Assembly: GCA_017506865.1 (NCBI GenBank)
Contig: JAFCMP010000128.1
Span: 124,001-188,000 of the forward strand
Length of the DNA stretch: 64,000 nt
Source of the DNA: Tribonema minus
Taxonomy: Eukaryota > Sar > Xanthophyceae > Tribonematales > Tribonemataceae
Direction of reading: 5' to 3'
Shown here: in pieces, positions 1 to 11,305 of the stretch
Position numbering within the stretch: the stretch's first letter is position 1
Layout of the letters: the number at the start of each line of letters is the position of its first letter
The notes under the pieces: model-generated
The model's input: only the letters and a program-made list of their open reading frames with translations
What the model was told of the DNA's origin: nothing
Database searches by the model: none
Program-made: the position numbers and the translations under genes

Positions 1-705
1 TTAAACAGTCCAACAGACGAAATGTATTTTGCAAGGCTCACCTCCGTGCAACAATGCTTCGGAAAGGGTACATGCTGGTCATCCGGGTTAGGGTTCAGGT
101 TGTTACCTTGAGGATAGGATGAGGATTAGGGTTAGGCACGCAAATGGGGGATGTCTTACGTTGTGATAGCGCTTACTTGAAGTTAGGGTAATCGTGTAGG
201 GTTAGGGTTAGGGTATCCCTAGCGCTTATTGATGTGGTATGCAGCAGTGCAACATGGCCATCAAAGGCAAAAATGGTTCATAACCCTTAAACTAGGGCTT
301 GGTGCACTTCTCAGACCTGAAGCCCTACCAGTTTACCCTCGCTAGCCACCAGCCCTATTACTGTCCGTTCATGAATGTCAACCATTTCTTCTCTTCAGAT
401 TGCACTACCGTTGCGATCACGGTTCTTCATAACAAACGGGCCTGTCGTGATATGCATGATGCGTATCGGGTGCGGCGGCGCCACCGACGCCGCGTGCAAG
501 AAGCGGTCCAACCCTAGCCCAAGGGCTTTGTGCCCTGCTCGGGCCTGAAGCCTTAGTAGTTTACCCTCGCAGATCAGCCCTCTCACCCCCAGCTCGATCA
601 AAAAGTCCCGTTCATCGGTACATCATTCGCATCACACCACGCTGTCATCAATCATCACATTTTTTGACAACATTGTGCACCACTCACGATATGCAATGGA
701 TGCAG
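1..705. other. Left edge: intron of the CDC50 gene with telomere-like repeats
   Basis: No exon is supported here. The stretch holds TTAGGG-like repeats (about 80-230) and a decayed tandem copy of the next intron/exon boundary. The CDC50 exons encoding the first membrane segment and the conserved PCGLIAN block are absent, so they must lie left of the window. Confidence 0.6.
187..216 (+). repeat. Interstitial TTAGGG-type repeat
   Basis: Several head-to-tail GGTTAG units, imperfect at the edges. Related degenerate units lie at 80-140. They sit in an intron rather than at a chromosome end. Confidence 0.7.
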
Positions 706-742
706 CGATTGCGGCGTCGCCACCGACGCCGATGGCAAGAGG
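297..742 (+). repeat. Tandem duplication (about 220 bp) of an intron/exon boundary
   Basis: Two related copies, about 297-500 and 518-742. Both contain CCTGAAGCC followed by AGTTTACCCTCGC, and later a TGCGGCG.CGCCACCGACGCCG block. In the second copy that block is the 5' end of the live CDC50 exon (C-G-V-A-T-D-A-D). In the first copy it is decayed and reads C-G-G-A-T-D-A-A. Confidence 0.65.
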
Positions 743-2705
743 TGGGCCTACTACTACCCCAACGACGCCACTACGCAGTATCTCCACGAGACATACCCCA
801 AGGTTGTGAGCCCTCTGGAGGGGGTCACCAACGAGCACTTCATGGTCTGGATGCGGTGAGCTCAACTTCAACAGTGCTCAACCTCAACTTTAACTTCAAC
901 TTCATGCGGTGCAAATGCTCAACTTCAACTTCCTGCGGTGCAAATGCTCAACTTCAACTTCAACTTCAGGCGGTGCAAATGCTCAAATTCAACTTCAACT
1001 TCATGCGGTGCACATGAGCGACCACCGCCTTAGACATGCTTTCTCATGGAATGGCCGTGCAGTTGCGCTGGACCCCCCAGGGGGTTGCGGTGCATATTGT
1101 CGCTCTCTCTACAGTTCAGGCGGCGGCGTTGCGGTTGCCGCCAGAGGGGTCCTCCTGTGCGCACTTCTTGCTTCGGGTGACGAATGCGCAGTGGCCTGCA
1201 TGCTGTTGTCTGTGAGCGCATGATCACTTGTAAAAGTTTTTTGTTTTTGTGTTACAGCGCTCAGGCTGCTTGCCGTTGAGCACTGCGCAGGTACTTGAAG
1301 AACCTTCCTGGTCCGCTCAGCAGCAAGGTTCTCTGGTGGCAGGCGTTTTTTTTGCCACTGGTGCGCTGCATCGTTTGAAGTTTGAATGTGAGATTTGCGG
1401 CAGCAGCGGACCGCTGAGCAGACACATTAGTCTACACGCCAGTGCTGCTAGATGACAGATGATCTCACTCTGGCAGTTGATTATGACTCTGACAGATGAC
1501 TCTGACTCTGACTTGTATATGTGTGTGTTACTGCCATGACTTGTTGCCCCTCAGCACTGCCGCCCTCCCCACCTTCCGCAAGCTGTACGGAATCATCGAT
1601 TCCGACATACCCGGGGGATGGGACGTGCAATTTGACATCAACGCCAACTTCCTCGTTGCCAACTTCAATGTGAGTGTGACGCCCCTGTGGCGTACTTGAA
1701 GAGTAGTACATCGAGCATGGCTGAACTCCGAACTTGTCGCCACCACTGCCCTGCCCTATTTCCAGCAAGATGTGCACTACTTCGGGAGCGTGTCACGCAC
1801 AGCTCACAGCATATTGCCCGTTATTGCCAGCACCTCTTGCATTGATGGCGTGCCGCATGCTGTCTCGCACGATGGCATTTTGCTGCGCCCTTCAGTCCTG
1901 TTGCTGACTTGCGGTTGCCAGCAACGTGCACATACTGCATCTTTACTTGGATTGCGCTGCAATCTACGTAACCCATGTACGTCGCCGAGGCTTTCCGCAT
2001 TGCAGTGTCTGCCAGTGGAGACCCACCTCTTTTTTAAGGCTGCAGACATTAGCACACCTGGCTGTGACCTCTTGCGTCCAATGGCGGCACGTGTGCAGCA
2101 AGCATATTTGCACTTACAAGTACTTCTCATCAAGCACTGCAGGTACTTCTCAGTATGTAATTTGCCGGTTGGCCTGCCATGCGGACTTGCCTCGTGCCAC
2201 TTGTTGTTACAGGCATGAAGCTTTTGCAGCTTGGCACACAGGAATGAAGCTTTTGCAGCTTGGCACACAACATTGGAGCATAACCACCTTGTGCGCACAC
2301 TTGACCTAGCCCTAAACCTACTTGGTGCTTTCAGACTGCTCTATGTTTCGCACACACAAGTGCTCTGTCACCGCGCCAAAGTCTGGGTGCCTGAGCACCA
2401 CCAACGCGAGTGCGCGCTGATGCTGTGTGTCAGCCATGTACACTATCAGGGTTAAGGTTAGGGTTAGTTGCTCGTTCTGATGCCAGTTGCAATTGCTCAC
2501 ACCAAACGCATGACGCACTTCATGACTGCAGGGCAAGAAGAGCATTGTGCTGGCGTCTTCTGTTGGCGTCGGCGGCTTCAATGGCGCTCTGGGCATTGCG
2601 TATCTGGTGATAGGTGGTGTGCTGCTGCTAGTGGGACTGCTGTTGTTGGCCAAGGTGCTGCTGAAGCCGCGCCCGTTAGGGTTTGCCGCCTTGCATCAGG
2701 ACTAG
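706..2705 (+). CDS. CDC50/LEM3 family flippase beta subunit, 3' part
   Basis: Non-catalytic subunit of P4-ATPase lipid flippases, needed for their ER exit and activity. Exons seen: 706-855, 1555-1669, 1766-1789 and 2532-2705; all phases join. Together they encode about 153 C-terminal residues. The first exon ends in NEHFMVWMR and joins TAALPTFRKLYGII, the family signature. A 24-nt microexon encodes QDVHYFGS (compare VHYFDG in animal members). The last exon encodes GKKSIVLAS and a Gly-rich membrane segment, GALGIAYLVIGGVLLLVGLL, followed by a short basic tail and TAG. The N-terminal half, with the first membrane segment, is outside the window. It is a paralogue of the complete gene at 26111-33415 but has a different exon structure: one exon here corresponds to two there. 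Confidence 0.88.
856..1016 (+). repeat. Short tandem repeats echoing a splice donor
   Basis: Just after the exon ending at 855 (ATGCG|GTGAGCTCAACTTC) come about four units of the form CTTCATGCGGTGCAAATGCTCAA at about 36-bp spacing. They mimic the exon end plus donor and are joined by CTTCAA hexamers. Confidence 0.65.
2214..2270 (+). repeat. 29-bp tandem duplication in the last CDC50 intron
   Basis: Two nearly perfect copies of ATGAAGCTTTTGCAGCTTGG followed by CACACA. No function is evident. Confidence 0.8.
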
Positions 2706-4278
2706 GGCTTGAAGTTTGCCCGCGCATCTGGTTGCTGGTTGCCTGCCGCACTCAACTGGATGGACGAGGCTGTATCCAACTACATATGTTTTACGTCTCT
2801 TGGGCAAATGTAACGAGCTGTTTTTTCCGTGTCACTCACAACTTCTGGGAGTGTTTCTCATCTGGCTGTTGCACTCACGACGCGTAGCTCTGTCACCATC
2901 ATAAGCCTGGCAGAGGGCATGTCGTCATGAGTTCACTGGCAATGCCAAACATCTGCACAACGCGGGCACTTGCATGTGCCAAATCAGTGCCGTCCTGCAA
3001 TGTTTGCCGAACTTCACGTCTACTCTCGCTGGGCCATACATGTAATGCACTCTGAAATGTCAGCATGCATCGTTGTCAGGTCAGGCAGCTACTGGTGTCA
3101 TGCCACCAGCGAGGTGGACATGAGTGCACAGAAACCAATATACAGCACTGGCGCACTTGCTGCACCAAAAGTCCCCAGCCAATTGGGCGAGCAGCTGCCC
3201 AAACATCATGGGAAGCCAACGATGCAGAGGTAAAGAAGCACAGCGAAACACGAAATGCAAGCATGAGATGAGGCCCGGGCGAAGTGCGTGTAGATGACGT
3301 GTATGGCGATGAGTGCTGCGGTGTTGCTGAGCACTGCTGTGTGCCCGTGCGCCTCCAAGGGTTGCGCACGAGGCCTCTGCAGCACCAGACGTTGCTAGAA
3401 GAAAGTGTACGCACTCGCAAATGTAGTCCCCCCCCCCCCCCGCTGCCTGGTAGGTGCTAGGGGGGGGTAAGGTCGACGGGGTGTTTTTGGAATGGGCGCG
3501 CTGCATGCTACCGTCAGAGCACTGCTACTGTGTGAGCGCATTTGGGCGGGTGTGTGCGTGTGTGTGTGTGTGTGTTGGTGCGAAATGTAATGCGCAGCAC
3601 CGCCCGCAGTGGGGGGCGGATGCTGTCTCTTGTCGTATCAGCCTCTTGTCAATCCTCCAGGACACATAAAAGCAAACCCACTCACGCACGACATACGAAA
3701 CAACCAAAGCAGGCGGTCCGCTGGGGGAGCTGAGCGTTGCTGCCGCCGCTGCAGCTGCGCATTGCGACGCGTGCACTGCGCGGCGCCACTGCTGCTCGCC
3801 CCCAGGTGTGTCCTTGTCTCTCCCCGTCTCTCTTTGTCTCTGCATCCTATGGTCTTCTACTCCTGAAAGTTAAGAAGCGCAAATCGAATCGGTGTGGTGA
3901 CCCCCCTCCCCCCCCCCCGTCTCTTGCCTCACACCCCGCTCACAAAATTCACAAGCCCGCTCGTAGGGGACAGCTGGTTGATGCACTGCCTTCTCTTGTT
4001 GAGGGGCATCGTTGCTCAGGTGCTGCCCGCTATACACTGCTTCACGAACGCACGTATGTATGCCGGTTGTTTTCCGCGGCCGCCGCTGCCGCCACCGCCA
4101 GCGACACGCGCGCGCAACCGCTACCACCAGTAGCATATGACGCTGCACCGGCGCGCCCGCCGCCTCCATTTCCTCCATTTCTCGTCCCGCAAAACTCTTG
4201 TCGATGCTGCTGTCCCTTCCGCTGCGCAAGCCATTTCCTTGGTTGACTCGTGCAGCACATGATCATGGCGACCAAGCA
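2706..4278. other. Convergent intergenic region
   Basis: Lies between the stops of two convergent genes, so it should hold both 3' UTRs. It contains a poly-C run near 3429, a TG microsatellite and a pyrimidine-rich patch near 3900. I see no supportable exon; the overlapping ORFs on both strands have no recognisable family. Confidence 0.5.
3551..3574. repeat. TG dinucleotide microsatellite
   Basis: About 12 TG units with one C interruption. Confidence 0.85.
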
Positions 4279-7200
4279 TCACCACTGGCGTGGTACATCG
4301 GCGCGCCCGCCGCTGTTGCCGAGGTCTGACGCAGCGCCGCCCCTGCCAAGAACGCCGCCGCTGCCGCCGCCGCCGCTGGCACCAAAGTCAAAGCCCCCCA
4401 TGCCTTCCCTTTCGCTGCCTCCGAGGCCCAGAGTGGCAGCACCGCTGCCGCCTCCGCCGCTGCCGTCGCCGATTCCACCTCCTGCAGCACTGAACTGAGT
4501 AGTGCTGCCGCTGTTGCTGCCAGCGTTGGAGCCGGCGGGGCTGATCCTGTCGCCGCTCGGGCGCAGCGCGGGGGCATGTAGGTATGCCGTCCTCGGGTCG
4601 TGACGCTCCGCGTGTGCGGGGCGCTGCTGCGGTGGCACCTGAAAGATGGATGGGCGCGCAGCACACTTTCAAATATGGGCCATGTTATGCAATTTGTGAA
4701 AGAGGGCATCGGGCGGCGCAGCATAAGGCACTATCACAACATGAGCCATTTTGCCATCTACAAAGGGCAATGTGAGGAGCGAACAGGCCGCGAAGGACGA
4801 GAGCAGTAAATGGTCGCTTGGGTGTCATGGGCAAAGAAGGGCAGGGGGTGAGTCAGAGCCACGAGTCGAGTCAGAGAGAGATGTTGCACTGCTGCTGCGG
4901 TCGAGCGACTTTACGCACCATGGGAAAGTGCCAAAGCTGCGGGATGCCTTGGGCAAAACTGTTGGCAGCACCACGGCATGGCCAGGACGGCAGATCCTGG
5001 AGTACGAAGGCAACTAGCGTCTACTGTGTCAAGGCAAGTGCATGACAGCAAGTCGCTGTCTTTCTGGAAGTACTAGAAGACAGGTCATGATGGTGGCTAT
5101 GGGATGCTTTTGATCACATGATACAGAATGCGAGCAACTGATGGCTGGTTGTGGGGGACCCTCCTGATCACGCGCAAGACTTCCGTGACCAATGCAGCTG
5201 GCGACTTAAGTCTGAATGCTTGCTGATGGCACCGCAACAACCCAAACACTAAGATGTAGCAACTGCCAACAGCACATGTTTATCGCTACCAGCCGCAACG
5301 ACAGTTCTGACATCCTCACACCAGCTACCTGTGCATTCATTCTCCTTGGCGACTGACTGCTGCACCTGTGTCAAACGCCCGAGCCATGCGCCCCTTCATT
5401 ATGTTATGCTACATCAGCCTATGTAACGCCACACAGGCACGCACAGCGCCGCCCGCAGCCCATACGCGCCCGCTGCTCGCTGCCACAACTCACCGACTGC
5501 GTGACGCTGTCCCAGATCTCCTGCTGCTGCCGCAGCGCGCGCAGCAGCGCCTCCGACGGCGGCCCCGCCTCCGCCCCCACCGCTGCCGCCGCCGCTGCCT
5601 GCTGCTGCCGCAGCCGATACGCCTCCAGCGAGTGCGCCGGCGGCATCGCTCCGCTGCCCTCCCTGCCGCCGAATCCGGGCGATCCGTAGCCCCTGGCCTC
5701 GCCCCCCGCGGGAGGGGGGTTCAGGGGGTCGCGCCAGCCGCCGCCGCTGTTGCCGCGCTGCGGCTCGCTGCCCTGGTACCACTGCCGCTGCTGCTGCTGC
5801 TGCTGAGCTGCGCGCATCTTGGCGGCCTGCTGCTGCTGCCAGGTGGCCAGCCCGGGGGGGACGGGGGCTGCGGGGCGCGCGCCGTAGGACCCCCCCGCGC
5901 CGCGGTGCGCTGCGCCCCAGGGGTACCCCCTCTGGCCCGGGGGGCTGCCCTGGGGCCTGCAGGTAGTGGTGCAATGGGATGAATGAGAAAGGGCAATAGT
6001 GGCGGTTGTGGAGTTGTTGTTGGCGTCTGGGATGGGGGATGTGTATGGCATCAGTGGGTGAAAGCCCCTGTGACATGTGCCTGTGTTGATGTCAGGTGGT
6101 GCGGTGGCAGGAATGAGTGCCACGTTGGCAATCGAGAGGTCGCCATTACCGCTCATCACAAGGAACTTAAACAAGCGCAACTACGTGGTTGACGATAATG
6201 AGGGACGTGGTTGACAATAATGAGGGACATGCCATCGCAACCAGAATTGGCTGTTCTGGCAATGCACCGCTGAAATATACAGATGGGAGCCAGTGTCACG
6301 CAGATACACAAATTATGCCAAGTGATAGCTGGGACCGCTGCTGCAAAATATTGTGTTGAGCCATCACAAATCCAATAGGAGCGATTCAACAAAAGACTGC
6401 ATGCAACACAAAGAGCTCTCATCAAGTCACCACTTGCGGCGTGCTACGCACCTGTAGACGTAGGGGTCATCCGGAGGGCTGATCTGGGATGGCCGGTACA
6501 CATAGGGGTCATTCTTGGGAGGAAGCCTGCGTGTCGTGTCGCGTAGGGGGTGAGAGGGGGAGGGGGGGGGGTGAGCGATGCTGCTTGATCGGCGTACACT
6601 ATCAGGTCTGCAACAGGGTGTGTTGGTTCAATGCCAACCCCTGTGACCAGACAACAAACTTTACCATGCACTTGAACTTGCACCAAAGCTTCCCCAATCA
6701 CAAACTTCAACATGCACATGAACTTGCACCAAACATACCCGACGCGTCGTCCGCGCAACGCGGCAAGACGCATGCTCACTAACCCCATCGCTCAGCAAAC
6801 AGAAACGTCTCGCACCTGTACACGTAGGGGTCGTCCTGCGGGCTTGCGTGCGACGGCTGCGGCGGCTGATACACGTACGGATCGGGCTTCGCCGCCGCCG
6901 CCCCAGGTCTGTACACATACGGGTCCCCCGCCGCCGCCGCCGCCGCTGCCGCGCCCGCCGCCGCCGCGTTGCCAGGGGGCGGGCGGTACACGTAGGGATC
7001 GTTCTGCCAGAAGTCAGCGCTCGGCGGCGAGCGCATGCCAGCGGCGCTCAACGGCGACCGCGCTGCAGCAGTGCTCAGGGGCGGCGACTTGATGGCGCCG
7101 GCGCCCAGCGCCGCGGCAGCGGCAGCAGCAGCAGCGCTCGGTCTGGCGGCGGCGGCGGCGTCGGGCCAGGGGTACGGGGGGCCTGCCACGGGGGAGCGCC

Positions 7201-10008
7201 GCTGCTGCTGCTGCTGCTGCTGGTGGTGGTGGTGGGGGTGCTGGGGGGGGGACCCGCGCCAGTGCTCGGCAGGGGGCATGGGGGGCTTGAGTGGGTCCGC
7301 CGCGCGGGGGTGGTGGGCGTTGTAGGGATGCTGCACGCGAAGCGCATGGGATTGTTTTGATGTGCGTCAGCGGGCGACAGCGGCGGTGGTAGCGTCATGA
7401 AAAGGGGGAGGTCTGTGAGGTTGCAGCGGGGGGGGGTGGCACTCAGCGGACGCGCATGAAAGCATCAAAGGTGCCATTAGCGCGTGCAATTTTCTGTCTT
7501 GAAAGCTGCCCTGTGCCACATGCTTGTACAAACACGGCCTGGCAGTGGCATCACTGCTGCACCAGTGCAAAAGCATCTAATGAAATTTGCAGCAACGCCA
7601 GCCAGCCGGCTGGGCTAGAAAATCCGCTGAATGCTGCAGATAGCTTGAAAATGCAGCAGGTGTACTCTGCGCATCTGCACCTCAAAAGCGGACTGCAGCG
7701 TGGCAATGGCATCACCGATTACCGCCAATGGGCTGACAGCACCATACAACGGGACTGAAACTTGAGGTATGCTGGGTCGGAGTTGCTTTATGCCGCACTA
7801 AGCAACCACTGCAAGGCTAAGTGACTGACGTTGACGCCAGCTTTCAGCGCGCAAAGCCTAATGTTAGCAGTATACTAAAGACAATACGATAGTTGCAGTG
7901 TGCTTGCTGTCAATCCAACCAAGGCCACGGCCCCGTTCCATGCATGAAGCAGGCTTCCTCACATCTGTTTGACCCCGACACATGACATGCCTGCATCAAT
8001 TGCTTCCATGCAACTGTGAGGTAATTGATCCCAACTCGTTTGACAGGACCTGCTGCAAAGTACGCATCGCCCTCAAGAAGATGCTCACCTCAGGCGCCCT
8101 CTCGCCAGCAGCAGCGTAACTGCCGCCGCGCCCGTGCCCCTGCTGCCGCGCGCGCGCATCCAGCGGCTCGCCAAACGGCGCGCTGCGTTGCTGCTCCGCC
8201 GCCTTGTGCTGCTGCTGCAGCGCGTGCTGCCGCCACTGCTCGCCCGCCGCCACGCCTGCCTGCTGCGCCGCTGCCAGCTGCTGCTGCTGCTGCCGCTGCC
8301 GCCAGAGCTCGGCTTCCGCCGCGTCGTGCTGCGCCGCCGCGAGTGGGCTGCGCCGCGGGTCCGGGCTAGCGCGGTACTGCTGCTGCTGCTGCTGCCAGTG
8401 CATAGGACTGCCGCCGCCGCCGATGGCCGGCGAACGGCCTGCGCCACCGGGCTGCTGCAGCGGGCCACGTGGCTGCTGCGCTGCTGCCGCCTGGCTCCGC
8501 ACTTCAGCCTCCATGCGCTGCTGCTGCTGCTGCTTCTGCTGCCACTGCAGCGCACTGCTGCCGCCGCCATCCGCAGCCCCGCTGCCAGCGCTGCTGACGC
8601 GCACAGGCAGAGCTTGCGGCGCGGCGGCGTCGGCGGCGGCGCCTGCCATGGCAGCGCGCTGTTGCTCAGCCATGGCCTGCTCCTGCTGCCGCTGCTGCTG
8701 CTGCGCCCACTGCTGAGCGCTGCTGCTACTCATGGGCGCGCCGCCGCCACCGCCGCCGCCGCCGCCGCCACCGCCACCGCCGCCGGCGCTGAGGTCAGGG
8801 AATGCCGCAGCAGCGGCCGCGGCTATCGCCGCAGCTTCCACGCTGGTGCCAATGCCAATCTGCATGCCAGTTGGCGGCATGGAACTGCGAGCCTGGTGGG
8901 CTGGCGCCTGCTGCTGCTGCTGAGCAAAACCACTGGCGGCAGGCGGCGCCGCCGCTGCGCGCGCGGCAGCGGCGTGCGACTCTGCGCGATTGTGGTGCAG
9001 CGGCGGTGCTGCTGCTGCGGTGCCGATTGCAGCGCTGCGTCCATGGCGCGGCGGCGCGGCAGCAGATGCAGTGCCGGCGCCCCACGGCTGCGGCGGCGGC
9101 GGCGGCGGCGGCGTATCCTTGGGCAGCGCGTCAATGTCATTGATGATGTTGGTGAGGCGCTCGCGCAGCTCGCTCTCCTGCGGCGTGGGCACGTCGGGGT
9201 CCGGCCGCGTGTGACGTGCCATCGACAGCTTGAAGGAAAATTCGTCGGCCAGGGTTTCGAGCTCCTGACGGCGTGCACGGCGCAGGATTTCGCTGTCGGC
9301 CGCTGCGCCGCCGCCGCCGGTATCTGCGCCGCCGCTGCTGCCGTCGTCCGCGGTGGCGGCTGCCGCTTGCGGCTGGCCGATCTGTTGCTGCTGTGCCGGC
9401 CGGCCAGGCGTCGACGCTGGAGCAGGCTCTTGAGCATCGACTGGCTGCACATGGATGGTGCCGGTGGGATGCATGGCGCGATCTGGAGTGGCGACCTGCT
9501 GCGATTCTGCCTCATTCCGCGCGGCTGCCGCTAGTAAGATCGATGCTTCCGCGGGCGCTGCAGCAGGATCGCCAGCCTGGCTTCCTGAGAGCACCTGCTT
9601 GGTCAGCGGAGAAACGAGGCTGACGGGTGTGGCGGGCGCGGTGGGGAGACCCGCTACAGACGCATCGGCTGCACCACTCGCAGTAATGCCCGTTTGCCCC
9701 ATCGCTGCAGATGAAAGCATTGAGTCGCCTTTATTCCCCTGCCGAGCCACAGGAGCGGGGGCCCAAAGCACCTGGTCTCGGTTGCTGGGCTGGGCAAAGG
9801 AGTACAGGCTGCTGGTCTCTGTTGTCTTGGCGGATTGATCCACTTGATGAGGCCACTGTGACGCCGCCATGCCTGCTGCAGCTGGAATAGAGGCATCCGG
9901 AGGCGCTGCAGGATCCGCAAAGCTGTCCCAGTTGTAGTTGGTGGATTCACCCGTGTCCTGACCCCAGAGGCCTGCGGTAGCAGCCGCTCCGCCGCTGCTC
10001 TGCTCCAT
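4279..10008 (-). CDS. Large low-complexity protein with DPYVYR repeats
   Basis: Family not recognised. Five exons, in transcript order: 10008-8089, 7330-6816, 6526-6452, 5956-5494 and 4638-4279, with compatible phases throughout; 1110 residues. The ATG at 10008 is the first in the open frame and opens with MEQSSGG. The N-terminal third is Ala/Ser/Pro-rich. A charged, probably helical block lies near residues 245-305 (ETLADEFSFKL, then RERLTNIINDIDAL), followed by Pro, Gln, Ala and Gly runs. Six DPYVYR or DPYVYQ hexapeptides span exons 2 and 3, two of them in the 75-nt exon 3. The C-terminus is Gly-rich and ends in ADVPRQW. Most of the chain is probably disordered. The Tyr/Pro spacing could make it a structural, wall-type or scaffold protein, but nothing proves this. 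No signal peptide is obvious. Confidence 0.78.
8738..8784. repeat. GCC/GCG trinucleotide run coding poly-Gly
   Basis: An almost pure GCC/ACC run on the plus strand. It encodes about 15 consecutive glycines in the minus-strand protein. Confidence 0.85.
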
Positions 10009-11305
10009 ACTGCTCTGCCCTGCAGCTGTGGGCCTCGTCAGTGACCGAGGCACCTAGTAGTAGCAAAGTTCGTGGTTGTAGCGTAGATTGAGCCTGCAAG
10101 TGGCCCCTCAGAATAACCCCAGGCAGACACAACCCTCGGGAGGGTTGGATGTTCGGAGTGCACAGAGCCGCCACAGGCGCAGCAGGAGCTGAAAGCCTGA
10201 GCCACGCGTGCCTCACACAAAGATGGAGCTTAGATATCAGGAGCCCCCGGGGGGATGGGGGGGGGGGGGGGAGTAAGGGAAGCCTTTGTTTGAACTGCAC
10301 ATGAATCATGAACGCAGTGACCTATAGGTAATCTTGGGGCAAGTACGGTAGGAGCTGGTCGTACGACAGTTTCAAACAGGCTTTGCGCCTTGTACCAAAA
10401 ATACGGCTTGGCATAACTCTAACCCCTATACCACATGCAAAACTACAGTAGGCAATCGACAACAAGGCAGACGAGCAGGCAAACGACAACCAGGAAGACC
10501 TCCAGAAAAAGTCTGGGCCGCAACGGCATGGGTGATGCACATCAAATTGTGGACACAATCGCTTTGCGTACAAGTCAATGAGACAGCGTTTGCATGGGAA
10601 GTGCGCGCTGCGCGGGCACCCTTGGTGCTGTGTTGAGCTAGACGAGCGTGTACATGTGTGACATGCGCATCTCAACAGCCCCTCAGTGACACCCTCGCCC
10701 CCACGGCGCTCCGCACCCGGCGTCGCTGCGCGTGACCCTGAACCGCGGCGCACACGCCCTGACCCTAGCCCTTGCACTGTCACCCAGCACACTCCAACCT
10801 CTGTGCCCGTCGCCGGTGCCGCCAACATCAAACGTCAAATTTGGTATGTGAGTGCCATCTGTATGGCGTAGTGCAGATCACCGTGGCCGTCACTGTCGCC
10901 CCAGTGTGGTTCTTGAACATCCCACGCCGCAGGCCAAAGCGGGGCTGGGCTGGCGGTGTGATAGGCGGACAACTGCTGCACCTGCGGGCCTGGCGCCAAA
11001 GGCAGCAACAGGTGTGAACGGTGCGCGCGGCCTCCGTTGCTGCATCGGCGCAGCGAGAGCCGAGCGCTCATACGCTGGCTTGCTGCGGCGGCGGCGTGGT
11101 GCTGTGCGGAATGGTGCCATCGAGGAAGGTGTAGTTCAATATGCGTGTTCTAGCGCTGTCGCACTCTTGCTGCTGCGGCGGCGCGAAACAGCGGCTGCCA
11201 AGGCCACTGACGCGGACGGCGGCGTGGGCGCTGGCGCACTGAGCGGAGGCGTGGCCGGTCGCGCTGGCGGCGACATTGTAGCTGCGTGAGTGCACGGCCG
11301 CGCTG
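10009..11305. other. Upstream region of the DPYVYR gene; possible unassigned exons
   Basis: It should contain the promoter of the minus-strand gene starting at 10008. A poly-G run lies near 10255-10270. On the minus strand, 10540-10680 reads as a Cys-rich peptide (CHTC, about 11 residues later a Cys, then PCKRC) that could be an exon of another gene. I could not join it to anything. Confidence 0.4.

Noticed and set aside
3737..4246. 169-codon plus-strand ORF downstream of the CDC50 stop
   Set aside because: Pro/Ala-rich composition from GC-rich trinucleotides, with no splice partner and no motif.
8134..9534. 466-codon plus-strand ORF rich in Leu/Arg
   Set aside because: Shadow of the CAG-rich minus-strand exon. 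Its Leu runs are the complement of the Gln codons, and there is no family or splice support.
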